A stretch of DNA of 64,000 bases from an uncultured Latescibacterota bacterium (GCA_951812755.1 OX638329.1:2093339-2157338), one strand, 5' to 3'; positions 1-10,188 are shown, numbered from the stretch's first letter. Notes: a model not told the origin generated them from the sequence alone. Made by a program: numbers and translations.

Positions 1-2250
1 CGCAACACGCCGCCTTCCCAAAAGCACTGGGGACCAAATATCTATGAACACCCGACCGTGCTTCAACAGGATCTCCCGGACAACGCCTCTTTGCTGGACT
101 ACACCAGCACCTTAGGCCATGAAGTAGATTTGAGCCTGTCCGGACCCCTGGTGGGCGGTCTGCAATTTTTTGCCAGCACCAAGTGGGACGGCAGGGCGCC
201 GCGGTTTCCCGGGCCAACAACGCGGGTGCCGTGGAATACGCAGAACCACATGAAGTTAATCCAGCAGGTCAACCCCAATTTGAAAGTGCGTGTAGGGGGT
301 CTTTTTGAGAGACACAAAGGCTACAATGGCGATTCCCGCGGCGTTGGAAGCAGCTTCCGCAATTTGTTCCTGCCCGACGATTTTGCCACAGCCGGTCACC
401 GCTGGAACCAGGAAGACATGATTTATTTGTCTGCTACGCACACGATCACTTCTCGCACGTTTTACGAAGTGCGTTTTTCGCGTTCACACAGCAGCATAGA
501 GACGCAGAACGGCCCGGAAGCCACGACAAAGTGGACCAGAAACGGTTATTTCAATATGGACCGCGCCTTTTACCGCCCAGAGGATTCGGAGCGGATCCGG
601 TGGAATCTGAAGGCGGACATGTCCAGCCAGATAACGCGCTCCAATCTCATCAAAACGGGTATAGATATTACGTATTACAACGTGTGGTGGACCTGGATTC
701 AGCATGCCACTGAAGCGAACCGCACCATAAGATTTATCGGCCAGGATCACAACATCGGCGAAGGGGTGCAGCCTCTGGAAATAGCTCTGTACCTGCAGGA
801 TCGGATCGAGTTTGAAGGCATTGTACTCAATGCTGGCATCCGGTTGGACCGCTTCGACTTCCGCAGGGACGAACCGCATCCCTACCTGTGGGGCACCACA
901 CCGATGTACGTGGGCCTGTTGCGCTTCCGCAATGCGCCGACCGAACCGGCCAAGCCAATGATTCGATGGAGCCCGCGCCTGGGCATCTCCCACCCGATTA
1001 CCGAAAAATCAACGCTTCGGTTTTTCTACGGCAAATTCACCCAGCCGTTGCGATTTGATCACTGGTATCAGGAAGAGTGGGATTCCGGCACCACGGATGA
1101 CCGCAATGGAGACGGCGTGGTGCAGGACTACGAATGGGGCAGTGGATATGTCAAGACACAGGGCCTGCTCCACGGGCACTCGGCATTCGCGCCTTATGAG
1201 CAGACCACGAGTTTTGAAGTGGGACTGGACTGGAACTTCGTGAGCGACTACGTGTTGAACTTGACCACGTATTACAAGAGCGCGATTGACCAGTCGCGCG
1301 CGGGCAGCCAGACCAATTATCGCGACCCATTGAAGAACGGAAAAAACATCGTGGGACCTTCCCACAGGATGGCCGGGTATTCAGAGGATAGTCGCGGGTT
1401 TGAGGTGAGCCTGAAAAAGCGGTTCTCTCACCACTTCGCCTTCCAGGTGGCTTATAACGTGCAGTGGGCGACCGAAGACCAGTCGGGCTGGCGCGGCGCT
1501 TCCGCCTTCCCGGACTCGCTATTTTTCGCCAGCGGTCTGTTCTGGCGGCAGCATACCTACGACCCGAATACCGGTGTAGAGACACCCGTGCCTATGCCCG
1601 AATCCGAGATCGCGAAATTCGGCTCCCAGGCGAACAAAACCCTGCGCTCCTGGCAGGCTGGCGAGATCAGCCTGGCACCTTTCCGAAAGTCCTTCCCCGA
1701 TCTGATGTACGAAGCACCCAACGGGGGCAAGATGTGGCTCTTTATGACACTTTCGGGCGGTCGTGAATCCAGACCGCGCATCAACGCAGACCAGCGCGCT
1801 TTCGGCAGCATCCAGGTGCTGGTATCCACGCCTGCGGACTTTGGCCCGACAATCGGGAATATAAATCCGCTGGGCAGTTGGCGCTCAAACATCATCTATC
1901 GCCTGGATACGGGTACGCCCTTCCAGTATTCGCCCCCCGACGGGCCTACAGTGTGGGCAAATTCCCCGCTGCGGACCCGCGCGGACATGAGTCTGGAACG
2001 CAGTTTCCAATTGGGCAACCGCTATGAAGCTGTCTTTTATACGGAAATCAGCAATTTGTTTAACACCCAGGACTTGCGCAACAACAACCAGTTCGACAAC
2101 AATCAGCCTCCGTTCGACTGGATGCAGTGGGGTTTGACCACGCCGCGTCCGGGCAATGCAAAATTTGAGCAGTACGGAGATGAACTTGTGTTGAACCGGT
2201 ATATGGGCGCCCCCCGGCATGTGGTACTGGGTTTGAGGATAAAATTCTAA
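1..2250 (+). CDS. TonB-dependent receptor, C-terminal beta-barrel (5' end outside window)
   Basis: The frame is open from base 1, so the signal peptide and plug domain lie upstream of the window; about 749 codons of barrel remain. Seen: repeated amphipathic strands rich in Tyr, Trp and Arg, repeated barrel-turn patterns, and a final Phe (RIKF then stop), typical of outer-membrane barrels. A loop with DRNGDGVVQDYEW near codon 366 resembles an EF-hand/dockerin calcium loop. Members of this family import large substrates (siderophores, glycans, peptides) across the outer membrane using TonB energy. The next gene follows after 32 bases with a strong Shine-Dalgarno, so they are probably co-transcribed. 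The substrate cannot be read from the sequence. Barrel assignment is fairly secure. Confidence 0.82.
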   Translation, partial: RNTPPSQKHWGPNIYEHPTVLQQDLPDNASLLDYTSTLGHEVDLSLSGPLVGGLQFFASTKWDGRAPRFPGPTTRVPWNTQNHMKLIQQVNPNLKVRVGGLFERHKGYNGDSRGVGSSFRNLFLPDDFATAGHRWNQEDMIYLSATHTITSRTFYEVRFSRSHSSIETQNGPEATTKWTRNGYFNMDRAFYRPEDSERIRWNLKADMSSQITRSNLIKTGIDITYYNVWWTWIQHATEANRTIRFIGQDHNIGEGVQPLEIALYLQDRIEFEGIVLNAGIRLDRFDFRRDEPHPYLWGTTPMYVGLLRFRNAPTEPAKPMIRWSPRLGISHPITEKSTLRFFYGKFTQPLRFDHWYQEEWDSGTTDDRNGDGVVQDYEWGSGYVKTQGLLHGHSAFAPYEQTTSFEVGLDWNFVSDYVLNLTTYYKSAIDQSRAGSQTNYRDPLKNGKNIVGPSHRMAGYSEDSRGFEVSLKKRFSHHFAFQVAYNVQWATEDQSGWRGASAFPDSLFFASGLFWRQHTYDPNTGVETPVPMPESEIAKFGSQANKTLRSWQAGEISLAPFRKSFPDLMYEAPNGGKMWLFMTLSGGRESRPRINADQRAFGSIQVLVSTPADFGPTIGNINPLGSWRSNIIYRLDTGTPFQYSPPDGPTVWANSPLRTRADMSLERSFQLGNRYEAVFYTEISNLFNTQDLRNNNQFDNNQPPFDWMQWGLTTPRPGNAKFEQYGDELVLNRYMGAPRHVVLGLRIKF

Positions 2251-2282
2251 TTTTGTTGTCTCAATTACAAGGAGGTAGGACA

Positions 2283-4601
2283 ATGCGATTCAACGCACGT
2301 CCAATGTTGTGGAGCCTTGTGGGAATGCTGGCGCTGATGCTGTGCGCGCCGAGCATTGTGCAGGCCCAGAGCATGGAATATCTCAACCGGGGCAAGCTGT
2401 GGGATGGCGTGGTTGAAAACGGTGGATCCGGGATGATCTTCAACTACCAGAAGATTTACGAGCGGATCGGCCTGGCTTATCCGGGCATGCTACAGTTGAG
2501 CGGTTCGTATGGGGCGCGGAGTACCAAATGGTACCAGTCCTCTGGTCAAGGCGTCTGGATTCTCCTGAAAGATGGGGGAACCTACGAGGTGTATTCCAGC
2601 GGAGGTCCGCGCTACAACAGCGATGGCGTTTTCCAGGTAGATTATCCCGCAGATCAGAGAGAAGAGCTGCATCAGGGCTATGACAACCAACCCATCAGCG
2701 ACGACCCCTCGCTTTTGGAAACGCACGGCTTGCCGAGTTTTGTACAGCCCAACTACTGGGCTGGCGTGGCACCGCCGAATGCGCGTCCCGTAAATATCCA
2801 CAACTGGACCTATGGGGAATACGCGACCCCGGATAAGGACAGCTATGGCGAGCAGGTCGTGATCGCCCACTGGCAAGCAGGCCCTATCCTGGGCACGCGC
2901 AAAGGCCGCGTGTGGAGCCATCCGGATTACGATGACTTCATCATTTACGAGTTGACATTCGAGAACGTGGGTGACAAACCCTTGAACGACACGTACTTTG
3001 CGATGAACAACATCTTTCGGCCCGCCCAGCCCGGGCATATTTTTACGGGTGGCTATCCGCTCTGGTATGCCGGAACCAATACGGCTGCCTATGACGACCA
3101 CTACAAATACACGGGATCGCCGAGCTATGTGGGGCCTCCAGGGGTATCTGCCGAGGCCATCGCAAAGGCGCGGATGAGCTATAGCTATGACGGGGATTAT
3201 CCCCTCAGTCCACACGATGACAGGGGAGAGCCGCTGGTCAAATCGCGTGAAAGCCCGCTCTATCCGCCGCAGATCGACCGCCCCGAAGGCACGCTACTTT
3301 CGGCCGTGTACATAGGCTTTGCCACCATCGATGCAGACCCCACCGACGGGTTTGCCCACGAGCTGGATGCGGCGTCTAAGTACGTCGCGCCAAAAGTGGC
3401 TGAACAGCCTGTTTCGGTCAATTGGTACCAGGTGCGCAATCGATCGGACTACGACGACCCGCACGAAGCGCAGCACTCGGACGAGCAGATGTACAACATG
3501 ATTACGGCCTCAACGCCAGCCGACCCCACAGACGTATCCGCTTATGCTCACACCCAGGCCTGGGGACCTTATGATCTGGCACCGGGCGAGAAAGCCAAGG
3601 TGGTGACGGCTTATATAGCTGCTCAGGCGTCTGGTCACGATAAGTACAAAGACCAGGTGCAACCCTATGACTGGTACTGGATGTTCGAAGGCAAAAAGGA
3701 CGAAATCGACCTGGGCGAAGAAGTGCTCTTTAAGCATCTGGAGAGAGCGCAAAATGCCTACGAACTGGACTACAATGTGCCCAATCAGCCGCCAGACGTG
3801 TACTTCGAGATCCGCAGCAATGCCGACGGCAACTTTACCATTAGCTGGTCTGGCGATGCGATGGATGCGCGCGATCCCGACTATACGGGCGATGAGGCTC
3901 AGGACATAGCTGGCTTCCGCGTCTATGTGTCGCGTCAGGCCTTTTTCGGTCCATGGGATCTGGCCGCTGAGGTAAAAACCGATCCCGTCTCGGGTCCCGT
4001 CAACCTGCCCGATGGCGTGACCTATGACGGTTCCACCAATTTCTTTTCCTGGACAGATACCGAGTCCCTGCCCGGCTTTGCCTATTGGTACATTGTGCGG
4101 GCTTTTGACAAGGGCCACGACCACTGGACAGGTGCAAATGGCAAAACTTTAGCCGACCTGCCCCCCGATGTGCAAGATAATGTGCGCATGGGATTGGAAG
4201 GCGGACACAGTTCGCAAAACCAGATCAGCTATCACAACGGCGTCCGCCCCGTGGTGATTTCCAGTTCGGCATTCGACCGCATGGAAGTACCGATTACAGT
4301 GGTGCCCAATCCATTCCATCTGACGGACGCCGGCGGGCACTACAAAGCATCCAAAAATATGCGATTCACGGGGGTGCCGCGCCATGCCCGCATCAGCATC
4401 TACTCTATATCGGGCAACTTGATCGTCACCAAAATCCACAACAACGCATCGCAAGGTGAGGCTGTGTGGAACCAGAACACGATGCATTCGGGCAGCGTGA
4501 CCGAGCGACTCGGCAGCGGCGTGTATTTCTGGGTGGTGGAGTCCTTAGTTCCGGGCAGTGAAGGCAAGACACAGACCGGCACATTGATGATTATTCGATA
4601 A
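2283..4601 (+). CDS. Exported protein with type IX-like C-terminal sorting domain
   Basis: The ATG at 2283 follows AAGGAGGT at a good distance and begins a clear signal peptide (hydrophobic stretch to about residue 30, cleavage near AQA/QS). The mature part, about 740 residues, is rich in Tyr, Trp, Asp and Gly. A fibronectin III-like stretch (about 510-640, with a WYIVRAFD-type strand) comes before the end. The last ~90 residues (VVPNPF, then ISIYSISGNLI, then GSGVYFWVVE and a basic end) match the FlgD-Ig/type IX secretion tail pattern. Inference: a surface or secreted partner of the preceding TonB receptor and the following PorV-like protein. Similar three-gene sets occur in FCB-type bacteria. 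I do not recognise the central domain, so its catalytic or binding role is unknown. Confidence 0.72.
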   Translation: MRFNARPMLWSLVGMLALMLCAPSIVQAQSMEYLNRGKLWDGVVENGGSGMIFNYQKIYERIGLAYPGMLQLSGSYGARSTKWYQSSGQGVWILLKDGGTYEVYSSGGPRYNSDGVFQVDYPADQREELHQGYDNQPISDDPSLLETHGLPSFVQPNYWAGVAPPNARPVNIHNWTYGEYATPDKDSYGEQVVIAHWQAGPILGTRKGRVWSHPDYDDFIIYELTFENVGDKPLNDTYFAMNNIFRPAQPGHIFTGGYPLWYAGTNTAAYDDHYKYTGSPSYVGPPGVSAEAIAKARMSYSYDGDYPLSPHDDRGEPLVKSRESPLYPPQIDRPEGTLLSAVYIGFATIDADPTDGFAHELDAASKYVAPKVAEQPVSVNWYQVRNRSDYDDPHEAQHSDEQMYNMITASTPADPTDVSAYAHTQAWGPYDLAPGEKAKVVTAYIAAQASGHDKYKDQVQPYDWYWMFEGKKDEIDLGEEVLFKHLERAQNAYELDYNVPNQPPDVYFEIRSNADGNFTISWSGDAMDARDPDYTGDEAQDIAGFRVYVSRQAFFGPWDLAAEVKTDPVSGPVNLPDGVTYDGSTNFFSWTDTESLPGFAYWYIVRAFDKGHDHWTGANGKTLADLPPDVQDNVRMGLEGGHSSQNQISYHNGVRPVVISSSAFDRMEVPITVVPNPFHLTDAGGHYKASKNMRFTGVPRHARISIYSISGNLIVTKIHNNASQGEAVWNQNTMHSGSVTERLGSGVYFWVVESLVPGSEGKTQTGTLMIIR

Positions 4602-4619
4602 TGAGGAGGAGGCCAAAAC

Positions 4620-5609
4620 ATGAATAGAAAGACCCTCTTAATCGGACTGACTATGGCCCTTATGGTCGGGCTTTCGGCCCCTTCCGCATTGGCCGAAGAA
4701 GTCAAGTCCGGTTTTCGGCGCACCGCATCCACCGGCTTTGGATTTCTGCTGGTGGGGCAGAGCGCGAGAGCTACGGCGATGGGCGAAGCCTATATGCCTA
4801 TTTCCAACGATATCAACGCAATATTCTGGAATCCCGCGGGGCTGGTCGCCATCGAACGCGGGGCGTTTTCCGCTACGTACACGCGCTGGCTGGTCAACTC
4901 GAAGCTGTATTCGGGTGCCGTGTCTTACAATATCCCATTCGGGACATTGGGCATCAGCGTCATTTCATTTGCACCTCAGCAATTTGAAGAAACCACGATT
5001 TTCGAGCCACAAGGTACGGGAGAGATGGTCAATGGCAATGGCACGGCTCTGGGGCTCGTATTTGCCAAGCGTCTGACCAATAAACTGTCCTTTGGGCTGG
5101 AGATGCGCTACTTGCAGCAGAACCTGCACAGAGAACAGATCACCCACGTCGATTTCGGGGTGTCCAGCATGTTTGCCACGGGCTTTGCCAGCAGCCGCAT
5201 CGGCATGTCGCTGAAAAACTTCGGCGCAGACAAAGCCGTCGTGACCGACGACCCATTCCGGATGCCAATGGTATTCAATTTTGGTGCTGCCATGGAAATT
5301 ATCGGCAATTTGGGCGATCCGCTCTCATTGACATTATCGCTGGTAAATGCCTATAATCTGGAGGTGGAGAAAGAGCAATTCAGAGTAGGCACAGAGCTGT
5401 GGTTGCAAAATATGCTGGCCCTGCGCGCAGGCTACAAGTTCGACAAAGGTCTCTTTGGGTTCAACAGAGATATCTATAGCTGGTCTATTGGCGCAGGCGT
5501 AAAGCAGAGTTTTGCCGGGCGGAGTCTTACAGTTGACTTCTCGTATGCGGCCGTGGATGAAGTCGCGTTTTCCGCGCCGCTGCGATTGACACTTAGCGGA
5601 ACATTCTAA
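4620..5609 (+). CDS. PorV/PorQ family outer-membrane barrel protein
   Basis: The 329-aa protein starts at the ATG at 4620 behind GAGGAGG and has a signal peptide ending near SALA/EE. The N-terminal segment has the family signature: a GQSARATAMGEAY run, then NDINAIFWNPAGL (about residues 45-80). The rest is alternating barrel strands ending in SGTF, with a terminal Phe. PorV-like proteins are FadL-fold barrels; in Bacteroidota PorV shuttles type IX secretion substrates, while PorQ-like relatives in other phyla are less well known. It lies 18 bases after the protein with a type IX-like tail, which supports a role in its export or display. No other type IX components are in the window. Confidence 0.8.
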   Translation: MNRKTLLIGLTMALMVGLSAPSALAEEVKSGFRRTASTGFGFLLVGQSARATAMGEAYMPISNDINAIFWNPAGLVAIERGAFSATYTRWLVNSKLYSGAVSYNIPFGTLGISVISFAPQQFEETTIFEPQGTGEMVNGNGTALGLVFAKRLTNKLSFGLEMRYLQQNLHREQITHVDFGVSSMFATGFASSRIGMSLKNFGADKAVVTDDPFRMPMVFNFGAAMEIIGNLGDPLSLTLSLVNAYNLEVEKEQFRVGTELWLQNMLALRAGYKFDKGLFGFNRDIYSWSIGAGVKQSFAGRSLTVDFSYAAVDEVAFSAPLRLTLSGTF

Positions 5610-5642
5610 TGCTCTCATCCGCATAAACGCCCATGCATTTCT

Positions 5643-5679
5643 GGCGGCGGTCCAGTAAGGATAGGGCCGCCGCCTTTTT
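5643..5679 (+). terminator. Rho-independent terminator after the PorV-like gene
   Basis: An 11-bp GC-rich stem (GGCGGCGGTCC with GGGCCGCCGCC, one G-T pair) and a short loop are followed by five T. It ends the outer-membrane group 1-5609. The next gene's probable GTG start is only 31 bases beyond the T run, so readthrough may feed that gene. Confidence 0.85.
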
Positions 5680-5710
5680 ATTAAGTCAGCTCGATATTAA
5701 AGGATCTGTC

Positions 5711-7675
5711 GTGGCGATTTCCCAGCGCACAACTGAGGCGCCAGAGACCGTTGCAGAACCCCATGGCGTGACGCTCAGGGCCTTTGTCCTGGCAATGATC
5801 ACAATTGCAGGGGTATGTCTTTTTGCGACCTATTACGGGCGAAATTTAATGAAGAGTTTTTTGCCCGTAACCGCATTGCTACCCCTCGTGGTGTGGATCG
5901 GGATCAACACTGCGTTAAAACTGACAGCACCCCGATTTGCACTATCGCGCAGCGAAGTGGTGACGATTTTTGGAATTGTGTGGATGGTATCTACGGTGCC
6001 CGCGATCGGATGGGTGGGGTATTTGATCACGGATATTTCCGCGCCCGCGGCATTTTCTTCACCCGAAAACCGGTTCTGGGAAGTGGCGGGTCATTACCTG
6101 CCCCGGTGGTTATTTATGGATCGGGGCAGCGAAGTGGTAGAGCGGCTATACGTGGGATTGGGGCACAGAGACGAGATCCCCTGGGCACACTGGGTCGTTC
6201 CGCTGTTCTGGTGGTTTGTGGGAAGTCTGTCTCTGGTGCTGGCCGGATTTTTTGCCAGCGTGCTGTTTTACAAACAGTGGCTGATGCACGAGCGCCTATC
6301 ATTTCCCCTGGCGACCGTACCCCTGGCACTTTTGGAAGAATCCGAGGGTAGCCGGGTTCCCGACGTGTTCAAAGACTGGGTTTTCTGGATCGGGTTTACG
6401 TGTATAGCTGGCGTGATTTTCTGGAATATCACTGGCTATTTTGTCTTGACATTGCCCCGCATCACGATCTACGACCACTGGCTGACCACAGCGGTAGATA
6501 CGGGACAGTATATCCCCACGATCTATTTACGCATTCACCCCTTGATGATGGGTCTGGCCTATTTGTGCCCGCTAAATATTTTGATGAGTTTCTGGTTTTT
6601 TTTCCTCGTCAATGCGTTTAAGATGACGGTGATGAACCGCACGGGCTTTACCATCGGGTTGCAGGGCCAGACAGCCGCTCCCGAGGAGATATTGATGCTG
6701 GAGGCTCACGGAGCGCTGGTTTTTCTGGTTATCTGGTCGGTATGGGTTGCCAGAGACCACCTGAAAGAGACACTGCAGAAGGCTTTTGGAGACCTGCGCT
6801 CACAAGACGATGGGGTGCCGGTATCCTATCGCACGGCCTGGCTGGGATTTCTAAGTGCCACGATTTTTTTTACGGGTTTTTTGCTCTCAATGGGCATCAG
6901 TTTGCCCTCGGCAATGATGCAGATGGGGCTTCTGTTCATCATCTACTTTGGGGTAACCAAGTTTGCCGCGGCCACGGGCTATGTGTTCCTCGCACCCCAG
7001 GGAGAAAAAGGCTGGCAGATTATGAAGGCGCTCTACGGGACATTAAATATTTCGAGCCGGGATCTGACGGGTTTGATAGTGGTGAGCCGAAACGCGCTCG
7101 CTGGCGCACCAGCCCGCATGCTATCTGTGCCAGCAATTCCCCATTTTTTTAAGCTCCTGGGCAATGGGCTGCAGCGTTCATGGACTACCGTGGGTGTGTT
7201 ACCCGTTGCCCTTTTGGGAGCATTTGTGGTGGCCTGTGCCGCACAGCTTTACGTATGTTATATGGAAGGCGGATTGAATTACGCCTATATGCCCGACTGG
7301 CGACACATGGTCAGGCAAGTGTCGCTGATTGAAGGAACACAGCCGGCGTATTTCGATCTGGACAAGACCATAGTGTGGCTTGTGGGTATTGCCGAGGCGG
7401 GATTATTGACGCTTTTGGGCATGAGGTATGCGGGCTGGCCGATTCACCCGTTCGGCCTGGCTTTTCCAGACAACCGATTTCGCTACGGGTTTGGGATTTT
7501 TATCGTATGGCTGGCCAAGTCATTGACATTGCGCTTTGGTGGGGTGAGTCTCTACCGCCGATCGCTGCCGTTTTGGTATGGTATTGTGGTGGGATATCTG
7601 GTAGGGGTGGGAGCTTCGACAGTGGTAGATGCGATCTGGTTTCCATTGAACCGGCATTTCGTACACGGATGGTAA
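5711..7675 (+). CDS. DUF6785/DUF6784 family multi-pass membrane protein (copy 1)
   Basis: I place the start at GTG 5711, with AAAGGA six bases upstream; an in-frame ATG at 5633 would make the terminator hairpin coding and has no Shine-Dalgarno. The product is about 654 aa with roughly 14-16 membrane segments. Family marks: FALSRSE after the second helix, SPENRF, a KQWLMHERLSFPL stretch (about 205-220), and a C-terminal block GWPIHPFGLA, then RFGGVSLYRR, ending FVHGW. These match the DUF6785 plus DUF6784 pair, large carriers resembling oligopeptide transporters; the substrate is unknown. A 22-base gap to the GWxTD gene suggests co-transcription. Two paralogues lie at 10340 and 54296. Confidence 0.8.
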   Translation: MAISQRTTEAPETVAEPHGVTLRAFVLAMITIAGVCLFATYYGRNLMKSFLPVTALLPLVVWIGINTALKLTAPRFALSRSEVVTIFGIVWMVSTVPAIGWVGYLITDISAPAAFSSPENRFWEVAGHYLPRWLFMDRGSEVVERLYVGLGHRDEIPWAHWVVPLFWWFVGSLSLVLAGFFASVLFYKQWLMHERLSFPLATVPLALLEESEGSRVPDVFKDWVFWIGFTCIAGVIFWNITGYFVLTLPRITIYDHWLTTAVDTGQYIPTIYLRIHPLMMGLAYLCPLNILMSFWFFFLVNAFKMTVMNRTGFTIGLQGQTAAPEEILMLEAHGALVFLVIWSVWVARDHLKETLQKAFGDLRSQDDGVPVSYRTAWLGFLSATIFFTGFLLSMGISLPSAMMQMGLLFIIYFGVTKFAAATGYVFLAPQGEKGWQIMKALYGTLNISSRDLTGLIVVSRNALAGAPARMLSVPAIPHFFKLLGNGLQRSWTTVGVLPVALLGAFVVACAAQLYVCYMEGGLNYAYMPDWRHMVRQVSLIEGTQPAYFDLDKTIVWLVGIAEAGLLTLLGMRYAGWPIHPFGLAFPDNRFRYGFGIFIVWLAKSLTLRFGGVSLYRRSLPFWYGIVVGYLVGVGASTVVDAIWFPLNRHFVHGW

Positions 7676-7697
7676 CGAGCGATACAGGAGGTGTGTC

Positions 7698-10184
7698 ATG
7701 GTGCGTCTTGCGTTTGTGGTAATACTGATGTTCTCCTCGGCAACGACCTTTGCTATGACCAGAGCGGATTCCCTAACCGCGCTGGGTGAAGAGCAGATGG
7801 CGACTGGTTTATTCGAAGCGGCAGTCGAGACATTTGGGCAATTGGCCAAAGCCAAACCCGAAGATGTCGAGGTGCAAACACAACTGGGGTATGCGTATTT
7901 GAAAGCGAAAAATTACGAGGCTGCCGAAAGGGCTTTTAAAGCAGCCAAAAAACTGGATAAGACCTTTGTCCCCGCCTATGTCGGGCTGGGGATGGCATAC
8001 GTGGAAGGACCGGCAAAGGGTCTGGAAGCCGTATATCACTTTCGACGCGCAGTGGGAGAAGCCAAACGAGCGTCCAAACTCGACCCGAATTACGCGCCAG
8101 CCTATCGACTTTTGAGCGAACTCTACGAGCGGTTTCGAGAGGACCGCGAAAAGGCGATTACATACTATTTGCAATACCTGAAACTGGAGCCAGACAACCC
8201 GGAGGGGCTTTATTCTTTCGGGCTGGTCTGCATTCAGGCGGGGCAATACGACAAAATTGAGCGGTATATCATCCCCTATCTGAAGGCCCATCCCGACGCC
8301 GTCCAGCTCCTGCCTCTAACTGCGCAGAGCTACTTCTTTCTGGAACATTACCAGGCTGCGCTGGAACATTTTGAGCGTTATTTGCAGCACCAGGACGAGG
8401 CGGAGCGGACGCATTATATCGATATTTCTCTCGTGGCCTCTGGAAAAGAGCGCCAGGCATATCAGGCCCTATCCGATGAAGGCGAACGCCAGACCTATTT
8501 GAAAGGGTTCTGGAGGCGACGGGACCCCGATATTCTGACCGGGATCAACGAGCGGATCATTGAGCACTATCGCCGGGTGTGGTACGCGCGGACATTTTTT
8601 TCCAAATACGAACAACCCTGGGACAAGCGGGGGGAGGTCTATATCCGCTATGGAGAGCCAGATCACCGCGCCCGGTCTATCGAGCGGCAGGTGCGTGTAA
8701 GCCCAGAGGTCGAGGCTGTTCGCACGCAGATGGCGGTAGATATGTACGGCCCAGAGGCCGCGTACCTGACGTTTAGCGGTCCGGTTTTTCCAGTAAAGGT
8801 ACAGCGCGATCCCTATAGCACGAGCGTGACATTCAACGCGCCAGACGAATTGCTCGAAGCAACGCTGGCTCGCCCGGGAGGAGAAGCGCCCGCGTCAAAT
8901 CTGGACGAGCAAGACGATGTGCTGGTGACGCAGGCAGAACAAGGTGGCCTGGAGAGCCTCGAAGCCCAGGTATTTCAGGACGTACCTGGCGAATCGGAAT
9001 TTGTGAACCAGCGCAACGAGGCATGGCGGGTGAATCCCCGGTTCGGGTTTGAAGATTACGCGCCCGTAACGCTCGACTCAGAATTACAGGCTGTACCTTG
9101 GGAGGCCTGGACCTACACACAACTCGGGCGCGGCGTGGAGTTCACCTTTACCGACGAACTGTCCAGTGGCCGATTTGAATTTGCCCCAATGCCAACCACG
9201 CCTACAGGAGAACGGGTCATCAGCAAGGTCGGACGCCTGACCGAATACGCCCCAGCAGTGATGTTCGAACGGGTCCAGGACGAGACGCCTGATTATTACC
9301 GCCCGGGAATAGGCAAAGCCCCGCTGCACTTTTTTTACGACCTGGCCTCTTTTCAAGGACCCGGCGAGCAGACCACGCTGGAAGTCTATTACGGCGTACC
9401 GCCCGCAGAGGTGAAAATCGGACAGACAGAAGAACAGGACTATATCCGGGTACAGGCGGCATTGGCACTGGCCGACGCGGGTCATACGCATATTTACAGA
9501 GAAGCCGAGGTCTTTTTGTACGAACGTCCCCAAAACGAGGGGTTTAGCCGGGCCAAAGGCGTATTTGTGCCCGATGTATTGACACTGAATATTCCGCCGG
9601 GCAAATACGAGCTTCAGATACAACTCAAAGATATGAATTCGGGGCGGGTGGGGCTTTATAAACAGGCCGTGGATGTGCGGGATTACGCGCAGGAAACGCT
9701 ACAGCTTAGCGATATTGAACTGGCTTATGATATCGGCGAGGAGCCGTCGAATATCCGGTTTTTGAAGGAAGATATCTGGGTCGTGCCAATGCCTTCTCGA
9801 GCGTATGCCGGATCGCAAAAGGTTTACGTTTATTTTGAACTCTACAATTTGAAACAGAACGAATTTGAACAGACCCGCTATAAAGTGCAATATCTGGTTC
9901 GATACAACCCCAGAGCGATATCTGGTATTCTGGGTTCGGTCGCCACGGGACTGAGTTCGTTTATCAAATACCGCAAACCGCAGGTATCCGTGAGTTACGA
10001 ACAGGTGGGCACGGATACGCGCACGCGCGAATACGTCGAACTGGACTTACAAAAGGTCAAGCGCGGTGTGAATGTGCTGGAGATACAGATTACGGATCTC
10101 GTGAGCGGTGAACAAACCAGTAGAGCGGTGAGTTTTCAATATGGATCCGCAGATGACGCAGATGACGCAGATGAACGCAGATAA
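7698..10184 (+). CDS. TPR and GWxTD domain-containing exported protein
   Basis: The 828-aa protein starts at ATG 7698 behind AGGAGGT. A signal peptide (about residues 1-19) is followed by TPR repeats to about residue 260. The GWxTD module comes next: FWRRRDPD near 270, an EHYRRVWYA stretch, and YIRYGEPD near 315. The usual GWDTD is replaced by QPWDKRG. The C-terminal half is beta-rich. GWxTD proteins are common in Gemmatimonadota, Latescibacterota and relatives; their role is unknown, probably periplasmic or envelope scaffolding. The last residues (ADDADDADERR) come from a 9-base tandem repeat, so the true original C-terminus may have been altered. A terminator follows. Confidence 0.8.
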   Translation: MVRLAFVVILMFSSATTFAMTRADSLTALGEEQMATGLFEAAVETFGQLAKAKPEDVEVQTQLGYAYLKAKNYEAAERAFKAAKKLDKTFVPAYVGLGMAYVEGPAKGLEAVYHFRRAVGEAKRASKLDPNYAPAYRLLSELYERFREDREKAITYYLQYLKLEPDNPEGLYSFGLVCIQAGQYDKIERYIIPYLKAHPDAVQLLPLTAQSYFFLEHYQAALEHFERYLQHQDEAERTHYIDISLVASGKERQAYQALSDEGERQTYLKGFWRRRDPDILTGINERIIEHYRRVWYARTFFSKYEQPWDKRGEVYIRYGEPDHRARSIERQVRVSPEVEAVRTQMAVDMYGPEAAYLTFSGPVFPVKVQRDPYSTSVTFNAPDELLEATLARPGGEAPASNLDEQDDVLVTQAEQGGLESLEAQVFQDVPGESEFVNQRNEAWRVNPRFGFEDYAPVTLDSELQAVPWEAWTYTQLGRGVEFTFTDELSSGRFEFAPMPTTPTGERVISKVGRLTEYAPAVMFERVQDETPDYYRPGIGKAPLHFFYDLASFQGPGEQTTLEVYYGVPPAEVKIGQTEEQDYIRVQAALALADAGHTHIYREAEVFLYERPQNEGFSRAKGVFVPDVLTLNIPPGKYELQIQLKDMNSGRVGLYKQAVDVRDYAQETLQLSDIELAYDIGEEPSNIRFLKEDIWVVPMPSRAYAGSQKVYVYFELYNLKQNEFEQTRYKVQYLVRYNPRAISGILGSVATGLSSFIKYRKPQVSVSYEQVGTDTRTREYVELDLQKVKRGVNVLEIQITDLVSGEQTSRAVSFQYGSADDADDADERR

Positions 10185-10188
10185 ATAA
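10146..10188 (+). repeat. Short tandem repeat forming the GWxTD gene's 3' end
   Basis: GCAGATGAC is repeated in tandem and then drifts to GCAGATGAACGCAGAT, supplying the last ~12 codons and the stop of the GWxTD gene. It looks like a non-coding dispersed repeat unit that has become coding. Confidence 0.6.

Noticed and set aside
5633-5710. ATG 5633 as start of the DUF6785 protein
   Set aside because: It would make the terminator hairpin coding, and no Shine-Dalgarno precedes it.
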